Both the position numbers and the translations under genes were made by a program. Below, piece by piece: positions 41,823 to 46,486 of a stretch of DNA of 46,486 nucleotides. The stretch lies in assembly GCF_018736065.1 (NCBI RefSeq), contig NZ_CP076131.1:1-46486 (forward strand), in the 5' to 3' direction. Every line of letters begins with the position of its first letter. Positions within the stretch are counted from its first letter, which is position 1. Origin of the DNA: Flammeovirga kamogawensis. GTDB lineage: Bacteria > Bacteroidota > Bacteroidia > Cytophagales > Flammeovirgaceae. The notes beneath the pieces were generated by a model, which saw only the letters and a list, made by a program, of their open reading frames with translations, made no database searches and was not told the origin of the DNA.

Positions 41823-42434
41823 TTAAATAAGATCTTTCTTCCTTACCTTACTAATAGTATGCCTAGAGCAACCAATTAAATTCTGTATCTGGGAATAGCT
41901 TTTTCCATCATCCAAAAGCTCCTTAATTTTTGCTTGAAGTTCCAGGTTCTCAGGTCTGCCTTTGTACTTTCCTTCTGCTTTTGCTTTTTGTACTCCTTCT
42001 GCTTGTCTTCGCTTGCGATCTACATAATCTTTGCGAGCAGTAGCAGCTAAAATATCTAGCATCATTCCATTAACGGCAGACATTACTCTTCGCTGAAACT
42101 CATCTTCGGTTCTAGCAAAGGTGTGGCTTGTTGGAAGGTCCATTGAAATGACTTTTAGTTGATTGTCTAAAATCAGTGATTTCAGTTTTTGCCAATCGTT
42201 TTCTGAAAGTCTGGTAATTCTATCAATTTGTTCAATCAAAATAGCATCTCCTGGTTCTGCCAACTCTAACAATTTAAAAAGCTCTGGTCGTTGAAGTTTT
42301 GCTCCAGATTCATTTTCAATGAACCAACCTGAAACTTTCAATTTCAGTTTTCTTCCAAATTCTAATAATGATGCTTTGGCTCTGTAAGCATCTTGATCTT
42401 TTGTAGAAGCACGAAGGTAGGCGTAAACTCTCAT
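41823..42434 (-). CDS. Serine recombinase / resolvase
   Basis: A 203-residue protein. The catalytic domain is 1-135: VYAYLRASTKDQDA (Ser10 nucleophile), ENESGAKLQRPELFKLLELA, ILIEQIDRITRLS (the Arg-bearing LDR-like motif). A linker follows, KAEGKYKGRP, then a C-terminal HTH (GKSYSQIQNLIGCSRHTISK). Likely resolves plasmid multimers or transposon cointegrates. Repeated AGTGCATTATACAT sites lie upstream. Confidence 0.9.
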   Translation of the reverse strand: MRVYAYLRASTKDQDAYRAKASLLEFGRKLKLKVSGWFIENESGAKLQRPELFKLLELAEPGDAILIEQIDRITRLSENDWQKLKSLILDNQLKVISMDLPTSHTFARTEDEFQRRVMSAVNGMMLDILAATARKDYVDRKRRQAEGVQKAKAEGKYKGRPENLELQAKIKELLDDGKSYSQIQNLIGCSRHTISKVRKKDLI

Positions 42435-42507
42435 TTTTATTGAAATATATATATATAAATCGTATTACGTATAAATATGCTAGAATTGACTAAAAGTCAT
42501 GCAAAAC

Positions 42508-42571
42508 AGTGCATTATACATGGTTTCTTAAAAATAGTGCATTATACATACAAAATCAACAATAATGCACT
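42508..42571. promoter_or_regulatory. Repeated operator-like sites upstream of the resolvase
   Basis: AGTGCATTATACAT at 42508-42521 and 42536-42549 (28-base spacing), plus inverted AATAATGCACT at 42561-42571. The shared half AGTGCATTATA equals that of the candidate HipB operator (11863-11880). The rest of the 504-base gap up to 42938 shows no gene. Confidence 0.55.
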
Positions 42572-42938
42572 AAAGTTTAGCTAGTGTACGAGAGGTATAC
42601 TCTAAGTGAACCAAATACATGAATGACCCTAATAATTATTTGTCAATACTAATTTTTAAAGGCTTTCTATTTGCTTCTATAGCTCTTCGTAAAAATGCTA
42701 ATGCGGCCTTCTTCAACTACTGTTTGTACAAGTTGCGGGAAATGAAGTCGAAAGAATAGAAAATATATTTATAACAAATATTAAATTTAAACTCGATGGT
42801 ATAGATCTTTATATGAAGATATTGTTCATCTTTTTTAAGATTTCTCTATAATTCTCACTATATTAATTTTTGGTCATTTAAGTGAATTCTATATTTATTT
42901 TTATGGTTAATTTTAAAATTGAACTAATTCTAATTGTA

Positions 42939-44420
42939 ATGCAAACTATTATTAAAGCACCTAATACTAAAAAAGTAGGTGATACTCTTGAAATTGAAAA
43001 TAATACCTACCTGATTGTTGATCGTGAAATGCTAGATCAATATATAAAAGATGGAAAAGATTGCAGATTTGTAATTACAACGCATGTTACAGACATGAGT
43101 TGTTTATTTAAAGAAATTAAAGACTTTAATCAAGATATATCACGATGGGATGTATCAAATGTTATAAGTATGGTTGAAATGTTTATGATTTGTGAATCTT
43201 TTAATCAAGACATTTCAAAATGGGATGTATCTAAGGTAAATGAAATGAATGGTATGTTTGCTTTTGCTTATTCTTTTAACCAGGATATCTCAAATTGGGA
43301 TGTAAGTAATGTTAAAAAAATGATTGGAGCATTTTGGTGTGCAAAATCTTTTAATCAAGACATTTCAAAATGGGATATATCCAATGTTTTGAACATGGAA
43401 ATGTTCTTATATGGAGCAGAGAGCTATAAACAGGATATCACAAAATGGGAAAAATCATTAGATGAATCAACATTAAATTATTTAAAAGAAAATAATGGTA
43501 TAAAAGTAGAGAAACAAATAGTGTCTTTTGAATCTTATGAGAAAAAGATTGAATACATAGAAAATGAAATTGGAGCAAAGTATCCAGATATATTTAAAGA
43601 ACTTTTATATTCATTAAAAACTAATGATTCTATAACTCTTCATTTTCCTTTTGAAGATTATCAAATATTAAATTCACTCTTAAATGATGAAAACTTTTAT
43701 GAATATGATAGATCAGAGGATTGTATATTATGGTCTAAAAACAATCAAATAAATTCTGATATTATTAAGTTACCTATAGCTAAAGTAACCAAAGGAAATG
43801 AATCTCAATATATATTTTTTGAGGCAAAAAAAGGAAGTGAAAGTAAGGGTGAAATTTTCTATGAAGATGTAAGCCTTACTGATCCAGGAAAAGTGAAAAT
43901 TTCTAATAGTATTGATTTTATAATGGGTATAGTTAATGTTAATAATAATGAAGCCATTATAGATTGTAGTCAAAAGTCTTTTGAAGACTATATGAAAATA
44001 ATAGTACCATCAGAAGAAATAACAAGCTTAGATGAAGACTTTACTGTGCGATTAAATAAATCTGAAAATGAATGTGATAACCATTTTGATTTGGACCTAG
44101 GGGCCACAATTTTTGAAGATGAAGATGAATCTGCTACTTTTTCTAAAATTGAAGTTATTACTAATATTAGTAATTCTAATTTTAATGTTACAAGTGTGAG
44201 ATATTATTACAATAGTATTCCTGGTTTCCAATGGAATATTGAAAGAAACTTCAATGTATTTTATAGTAACTTTGTGATTACAATAGATTGTTTAGTTAAA
44301 AGTATGATTTTTTTACATGAACAAAATCTATTAAAATCAGAAGATTTCATGAAATCTATTGACATGGATATGGTAATAGAACAAATTAAGAAAGGATTTG
44401 TACAAGTAGATTATAGTTAA
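42939..44420 (+). CDS. BspA-like DUF285 repeat protein
   Basis: A 493-residue protein if started at ATG 42939 (MQTIIKAPNTKKVGDTLEIE), preferred over GTG 42882 and ATG 42903, which add a hydrophobic stretch not found in the family. Residues ~50-170 hold four to five DUF285 repeats, consensus SFNQDISxWDVSNVxxMxxMF. The remaining ~320 residues are an unrecognised acidic domain with no signal peptide. DUF285 repeats occur in bacterial surface or interaction proteins; here the protein is probably cytoplasmic. Confidence 0.8.
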   Translation: MQTIIKAPNTKKVGDTLEIENNTYLIVDREMLDQYIKDGKDCRFVITTHVTDMSCLFKEIKDFNQDISRWDVSNVISMVEMFMICESFNQDISKWDVSKVNEMNGMFAFAYSFNQDISNWDVSNVKKMIGAFWCAKSFNQDISKWDISNVLNMEMFLYGAESYKQDITKWEKSLDESTLNYLKENNGIKVEKQIVSFESYEKKIEYIENEIGAKYPDIFKELLYSLKTNDSITLHFPFEDYQILNSLLNDENFYEYDRSEDCILWSKNNQINSDIIKLPIAKVTKGNESQYIFFEAKKGSESKGEIFYEDVSLTDPGKVKISNSIDFIMGIVNVNNNEAIIDCSQKSFEDYMKIIVPSEEITSLDEDFTVRLNKSENECDNHFDLDLGATIFEDEDESATFSKIEVITNISNSNFNVTSVRYYYNSIPGFQWNIERNFNVFYSNFVITIDCLVKSMIFLHEQNLLKSEDFMKSIDMDMVIEQIKKGFVQVDYS

Positions 44421-44439
44421 TAAGGAAATAAATCAAACT

Positions 44440-45000
44440 AAACCACTCTGCACTGTAAGTGCAGAGGTTTGGGTGTAGGACTAAAAATCCTACGCTCACT
44501 TTCTCTTATTCCAACATGAAGTTGGAATTACCGTTCGTATCGCTCCTATGATGTTCCAAATAGTCGTTGACCATTTGACCAGTTACATTACCTGATGACT
44601 AAAAATGTTTACCCCAATAACGTTTTCGTAAATTGGGAAACTCTTGCTGTAAAAGTCGAGACGTTCTACCTTTCATACGTTTTAATATCTCACTCAAACT
44701 TTTTGTAGAGGGATACTCAATATGAATGTAGACATGATCTTTACTTACTAAACCTTTCAAAATTTCAATACCTTCTGCTTCACATATTTGAATCAGAAGT
44801 GATCTACAGCGTTTTTGAATATCTCCTTCTAGTACATGATAACGGTACTTAGTCGCGAAGACAATATGAACTGTCAGACGAGTTACTGTATGATGTCCTT
44901 TTCTATACTCTTGTGTCATAAGACTCAAAATGTAGTAGATTTTTTTGAAATACTAAAGTTCTGCACTGAAAGTACAGGGTTTTAAACCCATTTCTGAGAC
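44440..45000 (-). mobile_element. IS200/IS605-family element, degenerate
   Basis: Contains tnpA on the minus strand (44506-44928). The left-end hairpin near 44957 (GTTCTGCACTGAAAGTACAG) and a right-end hairpin AAACC-A-CTCTGCAC / GTGCAGAG-GTTT (44440-44470) flank it. Two further stems, GTAGGA/TCCTAC and ATTCCAAC/GTTGGAAT, lie at the 3' side. Boundaries are approximate since the family has no inverted repeats. Confidence 0.7.
44506..44928 (-). pseudogene. IS200/IS605 Y1 transposase, inactivated
   Basis: The N-terminal 109 residues (VHIVFATKYRYHVLEGDIQK, AEGIEILKGLVSKDHVYIHI, SLSEILKRMKGRTSRLLQQE, RYWGKHF) end in TAG at 44599. The continuation in frame is SSGNVTGQMVNDYLEHHRS, carrying the expected catalytic Tyr. 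Relative to typical relatives the short WAIGYG segment after KHF is missing. The metal-binding HUH is HVY instead of the usual HVH. Two independent lesions indicate it is not active. Confidence 0.75.
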
Positions 45001-45103
45001 CAATAAAAGTATTATGGGTATTGTTTCTTTACAAGATGCTTTTATTAAAAATAATTTCATTCTCATACAAGAATTAAATATGCTTTAGATGAAATTCACA
45101 CAT

Positions 45104-45432
45104 GTTCTGGGTAAGCACAAAAACGGCAAGATACCCCTAACGCTATCAAAAAGGCAGATTTTTAATTTTGCTCAACCCAAAATTGGATGTTAAAAAAATC
45201 AACATGCTACTTATTTTACAATTGTATTATCTTCATTTCATCTAAAAAGAAGGGGTAGTCATTACTGATGAAATGTTGGAAGGGTTAAGTCCTTATATGA
45301 GGGAGCATATCAGAATATATGGAGAATTTGTACTTAATTTAGATAATATACCGAATTTTAATCCTGTTAAAAACTTGATCTAATGTTTAGTATGTTAGCT
45401 CTTGCCGTTTTTGCACGTATCCGGAACGCCCC
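45104..45432. mobile_element. Tn3-derived miniature element, copy C (inverted)
   Basis: Reverse of copy B. The right end 45395-45432 is a full 38-bp repeat ending CCCC (reverse of copy A's start). The interior plus strand reads VVITDEMLEGLSPYMREHIR then IYGEFVLNLDNIPNFNPVKN and a stop, i.e. the C-terminal end of a Tn3-family transposase. The left end near 45104-45132 is the diverged repeat. Confidence 0.7.
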
Positions 45433-45629
45433 TGAAGTTGGATTTGACATATTTTAATACATTGATTTTGATCTAAAAATTATCATTTTTAACCTATAAT
45501 TTATAGGTTTAAATAGAATGATAATATATTTTGATAATTTCAATTAATGCAAATTATTGTATTAATTCTTTAAAAATGTCTAACTTCAGCTTAACGTACT
45601 TGAAATTACACAACACTTTTTAGACTAAA

Positions 45630-46469
45630 ATGCTAACACTAAAAGAAAACGAAATCCAACGATCCCTCTTTTCGGGAGAACTATTTGGATCAATAGGATT
45701 AGGTAAAAAAGAGTATTTTCCTAAATCTTTTAAGGAAACAAAAAAATCACTCACACCTCTCCATAAGAAAATGCAATGGGCAGATACTAAAGAAAAGAAA
45801 AGGATTGAAAGTGAGCTTACTCCAAGTCTTAGAATAGATTTTATGAAGTATGGTAATTATAACCTACCGTATGGCTCATCCAAATTTGGAGGTAACGCAG
45901 ATCTATCAGAAGACGTATTACAACAAGTTTTAAAAGAAGAAGACATACCTCTTTTATGTCAAATTAACCTTGTCGACATCAAAGTATATGATTTATACAA
46001 AGGCTTACCTCAAAAAGGTATTCTTTATTTCTTTTTTAATGAATCAATTGAAGGTGATAATGAAAAGATAATAGTTCATTATGATGAAAATGGAGAAGTA
46101 CAAAAAGATAAAGAGACTTCTGGGTATAAAACACTATTTTATCCAATTTATACTTTTCCAAATAATATGGAAATAGCATTTGACAGAGTGTCACAAAAGA
46201 AAGAAAATGAAGGCTTATTTGATAAGCTCATTGATTTCGAAGAGGACTTAGGTAACGCTATGGATACCCATTGGTACGATACAATATTTATGGGACAACC
46301 TAAACCTCTTCAACCAACCTCTTATGATACTACTAGAGGAGATGAAGAAGGGTATATCTGTCTGTTAGATTTTGCTTATCGAGATCCTAAATATCATGTA
46401 TTGATTTCAGCAAAAGATTTTAAAGCACTAAATTTTGATGCCACTTTCTTAGTGGGTGCAACTACTTAA
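45630..46469 (+). CDS. DUF1963 (YwqG-like) protein
   Basis: A 279-residue protein: YGSSKFGGNADLSEDV, IPLLCQINLVDIKVYDLY, KGILYFFFN and a late LLDFAYRD...VLISAKDFKALNFDA match the DUF1963 pattern (SKxGGxPDL, LxQINL, DxGxIxFFI, DF..VxFxxD). Function unknown; the family is common among immunity-like orphan genes. It ends 17 bases before the window edge; if circular, the LRR protein gene follows directly. Confidence 0.85.
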   Translation: MLTLKENEIQRSLFSGELFGSIGLGKKEYFPKSFKETKKSLTPLHKKMQWADTKEKKRIESELTPSLRIDFMKYGNYNLPYGSSKFGGNADLSEDVLQQVLKEEDIPLLCQINLVDIKVYDLYKGLPQKGILYFFFNESIEGDNEKIIVHYDENGEVQKDKETSGYKTLFYPIYTFPNNMEIAFDRVSQKKENEGLFDKLIDFEEDLGNAMDTHWYDTIFMGQPKPLQPTSYDTTRGDEEGYICLLDFAYRDPKYHVLISAKDFKALNFDATFLVGATT

Positions 46470-46486
46470 ACACTAAAGACTAAAAT

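Overview
The window looks like most or all of a low-GC plasmid from a Bacteroidota bacterium, possibly a marine Cytophagales/Flammeovirga-type host (the host guess is weak). Supporting signs are the AT-rich composition, A-rich leaders with few Shine-Dalgarno sequences, TAnnTTTG-type -7 boxes (e.g. 26250-26257, 26701-26708), and secreted proteins and transposases of Bacteroidota type. The replicon signature is clear: a Rep_3-type initiator (11899-13035, minus), an iteron array, and parA/parB. The last gene ends 17 bases before the right edge and the first gene starts at base 1 on the same strand, which would fit a closed circle opened at that ATG. No rRNA, tRNA, CRISPR, relaxase or integron integrase was seen.

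Layout. 1-10.3 kb: accessory genes (LRR protein, secreted proteins, GIY-YIG-like protein, two copies of a membrane hydrolase gene) heavily interrupted by insertion sequences and remnants: IS5, ISL3, a Tn3-derived miniature element and a MITE. 10.3-16.4 kb: plasmid backbone with a three-gene hipB-hipS-hipT type toxin-antitoxin operon, rep, iterons, four evenly spaced palindromes, an HTH-fused ParA, ParB and a membrane coiled-coil protein. 16.5-18.9 kb: a DEDDh exonuclease followed by a tight operon of a small helical protein, an agmatine/peptidyl-arginine deiminase-fold enzyme and an HNH-like nuclease, which is a candidate uncharacterised system. 18.9-22.4 kb: strong hairpins, a secreted protein and a CoiA-like/GIY-YIG/HTH protein.

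22.44-29.5 kb is an integron-type gene-cassette array without an integrase (CALIN-like). Seven attC sites have matching R''/R' core pairs. Four cassettes are near-identical 456-459 bp non-coding units with conserved hairpins. The others carry a DUF5713 protein, a two-gene DUF4291 cassette, a three-gene Fur/methyltransferase/CDF metal-efflux cassette and a lipoprotein. 29.5-30.8 kb is non-coding and holds several hairpins, an 85-bp repeat shared with 19.3 kb, and a ~233-bp imperfect palindrome.

30.8-34.6 kb is a seven-gene run on the plus strand ending in a RecE-like PD-(D/E)XK nuclease and a DUF2493 (SLOG-like) protein. GC-rich hairpins separate most of its genes. 34.7-46.5 kb: a secreted protein, mazEF, IS4 and Tn3-derived remnants, an AraC regulator divergent from a PM20D1-like M20 peptidase, a 5'(3')-deoxyribonucleotidase, a serine resolvase with a candidate res site, a BspA/DUF285 repeat protein, a defective IS200/IS605 element and a DUF1963 protein. 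Overall, replication, partition, resolvase and two addiction modules maintain the plasmid, while the cassette array and IS-rich segments supply variable cargo.
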